This document shows, piece after piece, positions 1 through 11,540 of a stretch of 64,000 nucleotides of DNA. The notes beneath the pieces were generated by a model. It was not told the origin of the DNA and searched no databases. It was given only the letters and a program-made list of their open reading frames with translations. The position numbers and the translations under genes were made by a program. The stretch is taken from assembly GCA_003550325.1 (NCBI GenBank), contig QKWP01000682.1, positions 5,253 to 69,252 of the forward strand. The letters are read 5' to 3'. Numbering within the stretch: position 1 is the stretch's first letter; every line of letters begins with the position of its first letter. Source of the stretch: Gigaspora rosea. Taxonomy: Eukaryota > Glomeromycota > Glomeromycetes > Diversisporales > Gigasporaceae.

Positions 1-2666
1 AAAAATCAATATGAATAATTTAAAAAAAAAAAAAAAATCAATATGAATAATTTAAAAAAAAAAATCAATATAAAAATAATAAATGATACATGATTTAAAA
101 AAAACAAAAAACTACATATATGTATATAGGTACTGTTAATTGATTTGCAAATCCACTCTGCGTAATATATAAATTATAAATTAAACTCGATAAATAAATA
201 AGTAAATAAAAAAATAATGTGCTTTTTACTTTATTTATTTGTTTATTTATTTATCATTTTTAATGTTTTTATTTTCCCGATGTAATTCTCCCAAAAAAGG
301 ATAAATTGCTAATAATAAAATATAACATGTATAAAATCTTAGTAATTCGCTAAAATATTCAATTATGACCTGTTTTAAAATTAACTTGAATTTGCTAAAA
401 TTTAAATTTGGACTTTAGATCAAATTTGAATCAATTTGCTAAAAAAAATATGATATATATCAGAGATGTCCAGGGTCCTATAAGAGTTACCTTTCAGTTT
501 TGATAAAAAACCAATATTTCTCATATAAGTTTGTTATATAATTCACAAACAAAAACTATTGTGCAGTATATAAATTTTATAGTTGATATTGTTATTCAAC
601 AATATAAAAATTTTAACTTACAGTTTTTTTTTTGAACTCTAGTAATAGAACAGCATATGTAGTTCATATAATGTAGATCACCTGATGACAATACAGATCA
701 TAGTACCCAAATTCGACCAATCAGAATGCTTTAAGCAGACAGACAGTTATAACTTTTATAATATATATTTAAATAAATTTAATTTAATTGATTTATTTTT
801 GCATAAATTTATATATAAAATTAGGTAAGTTAACTCATTTGATTTATATATAACAAGCAAAAAATCTAAATAATTAACTCTTTTTGATAATTCCTTATAC
901 CAAATTTTTCCAAGAAGACTAATTTACAAAAACTGTATATTAAATATATAAAATAGAAAATTGGCTCTACTAAATAGCAACTAGAACTCAAAATTATCTT
1001 TAAGAAACTGAAACATAGCAAAAAAAGAACCCTGGAATGATTTTAGACAAACTTGAAAGATAGCTTTTCTAGTTTGTAACTTTTTAGTACTATTGAGCAA
1101 AGAAGTAGCAGACTTAGATTCTAGAGTTTAGTTTTAAGATATGTTATTATATACAGTATAACTTTTACAGACTCTTTTATTTTTGGTACTTTCTCTTTCT
1201 CTCATCTCTTTGGATTTTTTTAAATTTTTTATTAAAAAATAGAAATTTTAGCTTACCTCTTCCAAAAGATCAGCAGTATTTACTCTTTTCAAATTGAAAA
1301 TATGTTCTGGATTGGAACTAGCATCATCATGAATAAGTTTGGTTGCTACATACAGATAAACAATGAATCTAAATAATGCTTAAATCAAGCTCTGAATACC
1401 AAATAGTTACAGGTATAAAAAACATGCATTTTTATTCTACTACTCCTACAAAAAAAAATATTGTTTAATATAATCTTGCTTAGTCTATAAAAAACTTAAA
1501 AAAGCTAATAATTTTAAAATAAATTTTAAAACAAAAAAAAGAAATACACAATACATAAATCAACTCTTTCTAACGATCCTTCAAACCAACAACCATTAAA
1601 CAGACCTGCAACAATACTTATAGTTGGCAACATTTATTTACACAAGACTTCATCTATAGCAACTAGAATAAGGAGTTTAGAGCTTGATAAGTCCTTTGGA
1701 CTATACAGAATAATTGAAATAAAGCTGAAATAAGGTTCCCTTTGGGTTTGAGACTCTCCGGTAGAAAACTACAGAATTATAGAATAAGAAGTTGGTGAAA
1801 ACCTGAAGCTTTTGTCAAGTATCTGTGGACCTGTAGCAGAGTAGAAGCAGAAACCTGGTTGACTTTGCTATTCTATATAATGCAAACTATCACACTTTCT
1901 TTACGTTGGTTTATTTTGTCTGCTACTCAGTTTTTTTCTTAATTTTTCCAAAAAGTGCTGATTTCGGCATACTCCTCCAGAAGATCAATATTGTTTACAT
2001 CCTAGAATAGAACTCTAGTGCATGAAGTCATGAAAAGTCATGTGCTCACTACACTCCAGGTAACCATATAGTGCTAGCGAATAACTAATGTCTAACAGGC
2101 AGGATTAAATTAAATTATGGATTGGTGAATCTCAACCTCTTAGAAGATATAGAGTTATGTAGTTACATACTTTATTGTAATAAAGTACTGAGATTATATA
2201 GACTGTACTGTATAATTTTTATGAGTTTAGTATATACTTTGACTATACCTATTTAGATTTATTTTGGTTTTTTTTTTTTTACTTTTTCTGTTTTTTTCCT
2301 TTTTTCTTTTCCTTTTATATTTTGTTATTTTCTTTTTGTTTTGTTTTTATTTTTGCACATTTTTTCTTTATTTACTCGTTATGAAGAAGTTAAAATTTCA
2401 AGAAAAGAAAAGTGGTCTTGATATGACATCCAACACTAGTTGGAGATTGACGGAATATAACTTAGAAGATAAATTCTGAGACTGGATCAAGACGAATGTT
2501 TGGTATAGTGGATCACTTGGGCAGATAACTTAGTTAACGCTTAGAGAGTCTTTTTTACATAGAACGTTTGTAGTCATATTTTGTACTTGTATAAGACAGC
2601 TTAGACTGTACTGTTCACAATAAAAAAGGCAAGATCGCTGAATGCAAAAAAAAAAAAAAAAAAATA
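1..2666. other. AT-rich intergenic DNA, no clear gene
   Basis: Low-complexity AT-rich sequence with short A and T runs. No protein family is recognisable. Two short minus-strand stretches (about 1257-1366 and 1975-2012) read as similar peptides and are listed separately. A T-rich tract at 2262-2360 gives a meaningless hydrophobic reading frame. Confidence 0.6.
1257..1366 (-). other. possible orphan exon, unrecognised
   Basis: Read on the minus strand this stretch is open and ends in VNTADLLEE directly before a GTAAGC that would serve as a splice donor. A related peptide, VNNIDLLEEYAEIST, is encoded on the same strand at about 1965-2012, and the DNA of the two stretches is clearly similar. 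This suggests a duplicated exon or a repeat that carries one. No family, start codon or downstream exon could be identified. Confidence 0.2.
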
Positions 2667-2862
2667 CAGCCAGACCTCTCTAAATGCATTGTATTGGGAC
2701 TATAATAAAAATTGAGATAAATATGCATTTAGAGAGGTTGTGCATTTAGGAAGGTAAAAGTCTATAAGCACTATATTAGTTGGGCCCAAGAAAAGACATG
2801 TATTTAGGGAGGTTTTATATATATATGCATTTAGAGAGGTTGCATTTAGAGAGATCTAACTG
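2667..2862. mobile_element. pogo/Tc1-type MITE, 196 bp
   Basis: The left end reads CAGCCAGACCTCTCTAAATG and the right end is the inverted form of CAGTTAGATCTCTCTAAATG, so about 22 terminal bases pair. Both ends are flanked by TA (2665-2666 and 2863-2864), the target duplication expected of Tc1/mariner/pogo elements. The interior repeats TGCATTTAGAGAGGT in both orientations and has no coding capacity. The ends resemble those of the elements at 36547-36887 and 42640. Confidence 0.75.
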
Positions 2863-2864
2863 TA

Positions 2865-5595
2865 ATATTGAATCTGTATCAGTTATAGAAATTATTTTAA
2901 AAAGCTTTAACAGAGAATAAAAGTAAATAACAGAAGATAAATACATATTAAAGTTATTTAAGCTCAAAAAAAATTATAAAATCAAACAACAAAATTCAGA
3001 TTACAATACTTGGGAATATAAGTGTACATGTTGTGAAGAATTCAAAAACCTCAAATTTTAGAGTAAATCTACAACTAGAAAAAAGATACTAATGCTATAT
3101 AAAATTCAGAAATTATATTAATCAAAACTTTGAAATCAAAAGAAACAAAGAAAGTAGCAGTTGCTAAAAAAAGGATAAACCCCTACAATTGAAAATGACA
3201 ATAAGAAGAGACTGATATTGCACTGATGTCAGAACCAAATTAACTAATTTTTGAAAGAAAATAGAAAGTAACTACCTGTAATGTAATAGCATTTAAAAAA
3301 ATCATGTGGAAAAATTACCAAGTACCCCAATAACTACTAAAGCAAGGAACACCTGGTAATCAAAACTAATTCAAAGGATCACAGAAACTGAATTGTAATC
3401 CGACACTAGAAGAAATATGAATAACGTCCAGACTTAACTTGAGTAAATTCGGAAAAACTAGTATCGATATGTACAATAATAGAAAGAACCGATTTGAAAA
3501 TCAGAAAATCAATGTGACAATAAAACAAGTGTTTCAACGATCTACCAATTGGCGCAATACGTATTACCTGGACTATCAGCTGGAATGATTATCACCAAGA
3601 AATTATCCAGCCACGTAGATTGATGGCTCAACGCATATAAAATTTTTTATTTCAAGTTCGTTTTGTGGATCTTTTTACTATATGAATAGATATCTATCTA
3701 TTCAAAAATCAAATAAAATAATTTTCAAAAAAGGACTGTTTTAATACGTAACACCCCATATAATTTTGAAGTTTCTCATGTATGAATTTACATTATGATT
3801 CACGTGAAATCAAACTAATTGTGAATTTATATAGACCAATCTTATATGAAATACATCTCTAGTCCAAACCCAAAAAAATAAACTCCTCAAATACGTTCTG
3901 ATAATTTAAATTTTTTATTTCTTTCATAAAAAATCAATATAATAATAATATGTTTCGTAAATAGTCACAGGATTCATCAATCGACAATTTGACAATCAGA
4001 AATGCATTGACGAAATGTTTGTCATTCGTCACTGACGAATGGCGAATCATTGGTCAAGTATCATTAGCTGCAAATTGCATATTTTCCATTATCATAGAGC
4101 CAAATTCATCCAATGTCAACAATTTATTCATTTGTGGTTGTGTTATCGATAACACTTTCACCCTCTAATTGTATATGATTTTAAACTTACAAAATGTAGG
4201 TAGAATTTATTTATATTATTAATTAAATGAGCTAATTAATTAAATTGCAAATATAATTAATGATCTTACTTTTTTATTGTATCTAATAAATTTTTTGAAT
4301 TAGTTAATGTATATCTAGATTTAAATAATTTAAATGCGCTTTTTTTTCGTTTACATATCGCAACTAGGTTGCTAAAAATCTATCGCCTCTATTTTGAATA
4401 TGATCACAATCTTTTAAAAGGAATCCATTCGATTACGTTCTCATATTCTGTAACTTTAAATTGAAATTCTTTAATGCAATTCCGACATCCTTATTTCCAC
4501 TTGTCAATCCTTGTGCTGTTTTCTAAGTGTCACAGGTTTGACGCTAAGTCGATGATGTATTATAACGCTTGTAGTTTGCACATTTTCCATTTCGTTTATT
4601 TCTTCTAGAACTAAACTCATCGACCATGATTCTATGATTCAATGTTAATGCGATACTAAAAGTTGTAGATGAAAATGGAGCTTACCATAAGTTGATTTGG
4701 AATGTTAAGATTAGTGTTAGTGTGTGATTGAGGATTAAGATTCCAAATCAATTATTGCCGTAGATTATAATTAAAATGAAATCTCGGTTTTTATTTAACC
4801 CTCTAAAACCAATTTATACTTGTTTAATATAAATTCTATTCTAATACTAATCTACATCTAACCCTAAAAAATACGGGCAAAAAATTTTATTTTTCGGTGA
4901 TTTGTCAATTTTTTTTATATTAACATATTTCATTTTATTCTGGTTTCATTATGATTATTTAGTTCGGTTTCCTTTTTTAATATTTTGAATTAATTACCGT
5001 AATAACCTTGCATAGCGATGGTAGAGTTACACTAAATAAACATTAATTGCACCTGGTAAATAACGAAATGTTTAGTCAGCTATTATCTGAATGATGAATG
5101 ATGAAGCCTGAATATTGATGAAGCGTAAGAATATCATTATTTTCTCTTGCAATGTAAATAAATCATCCATATAACGTTAATTTGGGTTGCGCTATCTTAT
5201 CTACTCACTACTCATTTTATAATATTTTTATTGAAGCATTTACCCGAAGAAGGCTTTACCTCATGGAAGTATCCAATTAGCTGACGGAGACAACTAATAA
5301 AAAACCTCGCTACAATGAAACAACAATAATTTGAGAAAAATAATTAAATGCTCAGCATATCCATAAGCTATTATAAAGGAGTTTGTTGAATGAAAGCCTA
5401 CATTTTATTAATGAAATTAATTTGTAAGGTTTCATTAATTGGCAGAGGTTTTTCAGTGATGATACATTTCGTCAGGAATCATTATGAACACACGGAAGCA
5501 TATCTACGTATAATTAGGAAAATGCGTAGTATTGTTAGATCCGGAGCATATCATATGATAATCATCTCAATGCATAAATGCGTGAATATGCGTAT
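2865..5595. other. intergenic DNA, no recognised gene
   Basis: No coding family is seen. It holds a dispersed repeat segment at 3637-3775, and a small hairpin near 4025-4047 (CATTCGTC paired with GACGAATG). Open stretches around 3480-3570 and 5390-5626 show no recognisable domain and are not called as genes. Confidence 0.5.
3637..3775. repeat. dispersed repeat shared with 22360-22500
   Basis: This segment (starting TTTTTTATTTCAAGTTC, ending at ACACCCC) recurs at about 22364-22493 in the same orientation with scattered changes, including ATAGATATCTATCTATTCAAAAATCAA against ATATCTATTCAAAAATCAA. Similarity stops at ACACCCC in both, which looks like an element end. The family is not recognised. 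Confidence 0.55.
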
Positions 5596-5630
5596 TTTGT
5601 TACGTACGTACCAGGTACGTACGTAACAAA
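5596..5630. repeat. perfect 17-bp palindrome of ACGT units abutting a hAT end
   Basis: TTTGTTACGTACGTACC is followed by one A and then its exact reverse complement. The palindrome stops at the base before the hAT terminal repeat at 5631. It lies in a TACG/ACGT microsatellite context like that on the other side of the element at 11521-11540. Confidence 0.85.
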
Positions 5631-6240
5631 TAGGGTTCTGCAAGTAAACGTGCCGGCACTATGCCAGGCACTGTTGGCACTATGCCGGGCAAAATGATAG
5701 TGCCCTAAGTGCCTGCCATCTTTTTTTTGTTGTGCCCGAGCAGTGCCAGTGCGTGTATTACGTGTATAAAAATACATTTGATAGATAGGTTAATTTAGAT
5801 TGATCTGAGCATTCCCGACACTTTACAGTTTATCATTTATTTTAAATCATATTCGATTTTTTTCCTTTACTAGGATCTACTATCTTTTATTTAATTATTA
5901 ACCACACTATAACTCGTATTTATATATATATATAATTAAGCCACCTAACGAAAGTTCAAAACTTAATTTTTACTGAATTGTTTATGAAATATAATATATA
6001 TCGATGTTATAATTTTGTTTTTTTTTATTTTCGCTTCTATTTCACTCTAAGAGGGAATTGCTATTTGAGTTTGTTCTGATAAGTGTATTGACTCGATTAT
6101 GTTATGCTCGATCATTGATCGATTTAGTTCAATAATCGAGCACCAATTAAGGGGCTCGAGCAAAAATAGGTCAATCAATGATTGATAGTGCTAATCGATC
6201 AAATGAATATATATTTGATCGACTAAAAGTTTTTTTATTA

Positions 6241-6366
6241 TATATATCAGGAAGATAACAATTTATGCGCAATAGTTACCTTTCTAAAATGTAATTTTTG
6301 ATTATATATATCAGGAAGATAACAATTTATGCACAATAGTTACCTTTCTAAAATGTAATTTTTGAA
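6241..6366. repeat. 63-bp tandem duplication
   Basis: The stretch TATATATCAGGAAGATAAC... through ...AAATGTAATTTTTGA occurs twice head to tail, differing at one base (TGCGCAATAG against TGCACAATAG). It is recent and lies in the left subterminal part of the nested hAT element. Confidence 0.9.
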
Positions 6367-6761
6367 TTTAATAATGTTCATATTTTGTCTATATTAACTG
6401 TTAATTATAACATAATCAAATTAAATAAAAGCCAATTTATTTTTCTATTTGATAAATCTTTACAATACTAGGGTGGTAACTCAATTAAGTAAATCAAAAC
6501 TATGTTGGCAATATTAATTTTACTATGATCAGATTTCAATCGATGAAATTAAAATTTTCGATTAGAATATGATATTACTTTATTTAATTATAAAGAACGT
6601 TCAAATTTCTATAAGATGCACCTTAACATTGCACTTCTTTTTCAAATTTTTTTTAGCTGAAAACTCTTCGCAAAAGTCATTTCTAAACAGTTACGCTTGA
6701 TTTTTTGCAAGAATTCTATTAAACTTTGGACTTGTGTTGTTGAGGTCTAATTTTTTTCACT

Positions 6762-7284
6762 TTAATTCGTAATCTGTGAGTAAGGGAAAGGATTTGATTA
6801 GTGATTGGCGGGGTGCATATTATAATCAAAACAATTAATACCCATAATCTGGAGCCATTTTTTAATTTTCTCAATTTCTGCAAAGCTAACATCTTTTGTG
6901 TTTCTATAAAAATTATAAAGGCAATTTTTCTCTTCCTAAAAGTGGTGAATTTATCAAAATTGACCCAATGGGCCGTGAGATATTATCATTTTATCTTCAC
7001 GATCATATGAAATTTCTTTACAGATCTGCAAAGAAATTTCATATGATCGTGAAGATAAAATGATAATATCTCACGGGCCATTGGGCAATTTTGATGAATT
7101 CACCACTTTTAGAAAGAGAAAAATCGCCTTTATAATTTTCATAGAAATACAAAAGATGTTAGCTTTGCAGAAATCGAGAAAATTAAAAATGGCTCCAGAG
7201 TATGAGTATTAATTGTTTTGATTATAATATGCACCCGCTGATCACTAATCAAATCCTTTCCCTTACTCACGGATTACGAATTAA
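6762..7284. repeat. ~520-bp near-perfect palindrome (two ~260-bp arms, no spacer)
   Basis: The centre is CAGATCTG at 7021-7028. From there the arms pair outward almost base for base to TTAATTCGTAATC / GATTACGAATTAA at 6762 and 7284, with only a few substitutions and small indels. Weaker pairing extends further, for example AGTTACGCTT near 6690 against AAGCGTAACT near 7330, so the original inverted duplication was probably about 6655-7385. The right arm is open for about 60 codons (containing ISHGPLGNFDEFT); the same frame in the left arm is broken by a one-base insertion. Confidence 0.9.
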
Positions 7285-7567
7285 CTAATTAAATTTTTTC
7301 AAATTTTATATGTTAATAGAAAATTCTAAAGCGTAACTTTATTCTTCAACATTTAATAAAGCTCTTGTAAAAGTTTCTAGGTAAGGCTGTGCACATAAAT
7401 AAAATTGGTTCTCGTAACCCGGCCGGGTGATTAATATACAGTTGGTGATTTACCTATTTGTGTAACAAGATTTCAATACTGCGATTTTTATTTTTATTTT
7501 ACTATAATCGATTGTATTTTATACTTATATTATTAATAGAACTAACAACTTTATACAGCATTTTAAA

Positions 7568-8135
7568 ATGGGAAGTAAAGAATTTGACGAAACGGATTTG
7601 TGTTTCACCAGCAGTAGTGTTGCAACAAATTTATTTGACGAAATATTAAATTATAAGGGTCAATTACAACCTGACGAAAGTAATAGTTTAACAGATTCTG
7701 AAGAGGGTTTATACCCCTTAGCTAAATAGCAAAGCTTTAGTGATTGGAACGATGTTGAAAGTACGTAAAAATGTTTTTTTTATTTTTTCTTATACGTGTA
7801 TAGTATAGGTATTAACTAATAAAGTTGGCTTACAAAACATGGTCATGAACAAGGATTTCTTTTTGCTAGTTAAAATGAGGAGGCGTGGTTGGATAGTAGT
7901 TAATGAAAATTCAATTGCGCAAGGTATGATATATTTGTTATTTGAATGTTTTTTTCAACAAGTCTTTATTTATATATAACATAAATATGTGTTTTCAGGC
8001 AAGAAAAACACGGAAATTGTAATAAAGATGGTCACCGTAAATTCTATTGTCCAAGCCATAATGCGTACTGATATGAAGTGATCTCGTATTATTTGTGTAT
8101 TGTTTGCATGTATTCAGTTTGCATGTATTCAGTTT
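7568..8135 (+). pseudogene. degraded multi-exon fragment, possibly FAR1/MULE-like N-terminus
   Basis: An ATG at 7568 opens a 53-codon acidic reading frame (MGSKEFDETDLCF...) that meets TAG at 7726. The same frame then reads QSFSDWNDVES before GTACGT, a possible donor. Further on, WLTKHGHEQGFLFA and EKHGNCNKDGHRKFYC can be read in shifted frames. An F..W....S...hGF pattern followed by a Cys/His segment resembles the N-terminus of FAR1/Mutator-type proteins. That assignment is weak. Stops and frame changes show the copy is dead. Confidence 0.25.
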
Positions 8136-9386
8136 GCAATTCATCGTGTGTATTGTAATATTATACCTACATTATGGCTCTGCAAGCGTCAGTTAGAATT
8201 ATCAAAACATAAGGATAAATAATGCTTTGTACAGTATGTGTTGTACAGTTGTATACTATGTTATAATAATTCTGTCTGACGCATGCAGGACCTATGCTTT
8301 GTTATCTTGTATTGAAGTGTATGTGTTTGCTACGTATGCAAAATCTTGCGTCTGTCTGTTTAATGCGACTAGGCAAACTAATATGCAATTCGAATTTTAA
8401 ATAAAAAGAATGCTAATGTTAAGAATGTATTCCCTTTAAGAAGTTAGGGTTAGGGTGTGTATTATTTAGTTCTTTTTTTGGGATGGAGCGGGTTTAAAGC
8501 GATTAATCTGTTTTGTGTTCATATGGCCCATGTGATTATTGATCAGGATTAGAATTATAAATCCAAAAAATAGATATAATGAGTTTAAAAGTCAAACTTG
8601 TATTAATAAGCAAAGCGAAAAGTAATAAAACTAGTTAATGCCTGTTTCTCTAAAACAATAAATCGACATTACTAACTATGTGTTTATAATAAAAACCAAT
8701 TATACTTTGACACTTAACGATAGTGGATGAAATTAGTTGCATTATTTGATTTGATAATTATAATATAATCGATTAATGATTGGCCTAATGATTGATCAAT
8801 TATATATACTCGAGGTTATAAATTATATTCTTGATCGATCATACTCGATCAAGTATATATAATTGATGTTTGATCGATTAAAAAAATTTTTTTGATCAAT
8901 TATCGATCAACAGTTTTTTTGTCAAGTCAATACCCTAGTTCTGATATATAAAAGATTTTAAAAAAATTAAAAATCGAAAATTGCTTTTTAACCTGTTTAA
9001 TAGATTAAATTGACTAGCTAAAATAACAATAAAATTGAATGATATTCATATTTATTGTTTAATAAACTTAATTTCTGAATAAGTCTTTCTAACTATTGCG
9101 TAAAGATTATAATTGATTTTACTGCATCATGATTTTGAGCTTTTATTGAGCTTTTATTATTTATTATTTATTAGTAAGCAATAAATAATGAACTTAAAAG
9201 CCTGATGTTTAATTTTCTCTTAGCATCATTATAGTTAACAATAAATTAATTTCAAAATTTATGCCGCAATTCAATAAATGACGCTATATGAATATTATAT
9301 TATTAAAAAATTTTTTTCAAATAAAAAGATGCACTTGTTTTTCATGTTTACACTTTATTTTTATGTTCCAACTTTGCATTTCACTG

Positions 9387-11209
9387 ATGGAAGATTTAAC
9401 AACATATTCGGATAATTCTACTCCAAGTATCTCATTAGAGGATAATATTACAGAACCAAGTACTAATGCTGAGACATATATTACAAAAATCATTGGACTG
9501 AAGTATTGCATGAAAATCAAGTTGTTCATCAGTGCAAGCATTGCAATAAGAAACGATATTCAATTAATACTAGTAAATCACATTTAAAAAAACATACTAC
9601 TTCATGTATAACTCAGAATATCAAGTTCAACTTTGTTAAACCTGTTACAAAAGAAGATGTAGACAACTCAATAATTGATTTAGTTGTTGGTACTGAAATT
9701 TCTTTCAACATTCTTAATAATCCATTATTTCATAGAATGGTAAACAAGCTGCATTATGTAACAGATACATATAAAGTTCCTCATCCAACAACAATATTTC
9801 GTCATCTTTCAGGAAGCATTTATTAAATCAGATTTAATTTTATTAAAGATGTTATGGCAAAAATACCAGGTCGGATTTCATTAACATGTGATGGATGGCA
9901 TTCAACAGCCCATCGATGCCACTATACAGTTGTTACAGGCTCTTGGATAAGTGACAACTGGAATATTGTTAATATTCTATTAAGTTTTCAGAGATCTGGT
10001 CAGACAGCAAAAGAAATTAAATCAGTGATAATTAATACTTTAAATAATTATAGCATTAATGATAAGATCTTTTCACTTACTATGGACAACACCAGGAAGA
10101 GTTGTCTAATGTAGATCTTATATCTATTGGATGCATGTGCCATATCCTTAATCTTATTGTAAATGCAGAATTGGTAGAAATTAATAAGCTTCGGCAAAAA
10201 GTATATAAAATTATGAAGTATCTAATAGACGTTTAGAATTATTGGAGTCATATTGTAAAGTTGTTGGAATAGATTTCTTACGACCAATTTTAGAGATTGA
10301 GACTCGTTGGAACTCTGTTTTAGATATGTTCGAAAGATATACAGTATTATATTACATCCTGCAGTTGAAGAAATGCAGTTAAAAGAATTGTCAATGCCAC
10401 CCTGTTTAGAAACTAATGAGCTATTAGAATTGGAATCAATTTGTAAATTTCTTAAACCATTTGAGATTGCAACAACAATTCTTTCAAAAGATCAGTCGAA
10501 TTCGATTTCAGAAGCATTAACAATAATATTAGAAATTGAACAGCATATTAATAATATTAAATATAATAGCAATGCTGTAAATTTAATGAAAAAAAATTTC
10601 AAAAATATTGGAGTAAAATATCGGATCATGTTTTAATCGCTCACATACTTGATCCAAGATATAAAATGGAACATTTAAAAGCAACCCTATTAGAAATTGG
10701 AGGATATTCTGAAAGTAAAGCTGAGCAATATATTAATAATGTTCGACAAAAAATACTTTTGTATGAAACAAAGTATACATGTTCAATTTCTTCAAATTCA
10801 GAAAAAAAACTGAAGATCATACAACATATGATGTATTTTTGCGAATTGCAAAAAAACATCATATTAATACTCTTGAATATGAGTTGGATTTATATGAGCG
10901 AGAACCTCTTGAAACTTTGAAAATGAAAATAATGATATAGAAGCTAATGTGGAAAATAATGGATTACTTAGTTGGAAATTATTATCAAAACGATTTCCTA
11001 TTCTTGGTCAGATGGCCCGTGACTTTCTTAGTATGCAACCTTCTAGTGTTGCTAGCGAAAGAGCTTTTTCTCGTGCTGGTTTTACAGTTACAAATGACAG
11101 AGCTAATCTTAATGAAAACACAGTATCTAGCATAATACTTATGCACTCGTGGTTAAAAGAAAGTCAAAAAAAATCTAGTCCGCTTGAAGATTTACCTGAA
11201 GCAAAATAA
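9387..11209 (+). pseudogene. hAT transposase pseudogene
   Basis: This encodes the cut-and-paste transposase of the surrounding hAT element, now broken by several frameshifts and stops. In order: an acidic N-terminus from the ATG at 9387 (MEDLTTYSDNSTP); a frameshift near 9485; a BED-type zinc finger with HQCKHCNKKRYS and SHLKKHTTSC; the RNase-H-like core with ISLTCDGWHSTAH (first Asp) and FSLTMDNT (second Asp), 9854-10114; a shift, then CHILNLIVNAE and ETRWNSVLDMFERY; an alpha-helical insertion region near 10300-10640; and the C-terminal dimerisation domain with SVASERAFSRAG at about 11046-11081, ending DLPEAK before the stop at 11207. Domain order and length fit a roughly 600-residue Ac/hobo-type transposase. 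The terminal repeats at 5631 and 11520 belong to it. Confidence 0.85.
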
Positions 11210-11520
11210 TATTTTATTATATTATTTTTTTTAAAATCATATAAAATAATTCTTAAAATAATGCTATTGCTTTACATATTTATATAATAATATATACGTG
11301 CAACAATCATTTTAATAAATGATCGTAAAATTGATCTTATTAATTGATCGTATAAATATGTAATATACCTAACACTATTGGCACAGTGCCGGGCACCAAT
11401 ACTAATGCCAATACTTGTGCCAATGCCTATGTAAGGCCCGTGCCGGTGCCCTAAAATTTAAAGCTCATGCCTTAAATGCCCCCTTTTTGCATAGGTATGT
11501 GCCGGGTTTGCAGAACCCTA

Positions 11521-11540
11521 GTACGTACGTACGTACGTAC
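11521..11540. repeat. (GTAC)5 microsatellite
   Basis: Five perfect GTAC units follow directly after the right hAT end. Related ACGT runs are at 5600-5630 and 15875-15893. Confidence 0.95.

Larger units (their letters stand above)
6081..8937. mobile_element. nested hAT-type element, 2857 bp, 8-bp TSD
   Basis: Perfect 8-bp target duplications GTTCTGAT flank it (6073-6080 and 8938-8945). The ends AAGTGTATTGACTCGA and inverted TAGGGTATTGACTTGA form terminal repeats. Subterminal regions are full of GATCGAT/TTGATCGAT motifs in both orientations (6095-6235 and 8765-8915), probable transposase sites. No recognisable hAT transposase is inside; it holds a long palindrome (6762-7284) and a degraded open segment at 7568-8135. 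It interrupts the 5' part of the larger hAT copy. Confidence 0.85.
5631..11520 (+). mobile_element. degenerate autonomous hAT element with a nested element
   Basis: The left end starts TAGGGTTCTGCAAGTAAACG and the right end is the inverted form of TAGGGTTCTGCAAACCC, giving a 13-bp perfect terminal inverted repeat. Inside each end are clustered TGCCGGGCA/TTGGCAC-type subterminal repeats (5650-5735 and 11370-11510), the usual hAT arrangement. A decayed hAT transposase lies at 9387-11209. Without the nested element at 6081-8937 the copy would be about 3.0 kb, an ordinary hAT length. No clean 8-bp target duplication is visible because both flanks are ACGT microsatellite. Confidence 0.75.

Noticed and set aside
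5631..11520. LTR retrotransposon between the ACGT-rich flanks
   Set aside because: The terminal repeats are inverted, not direct, and the enclosed protein is a hAT transposase.
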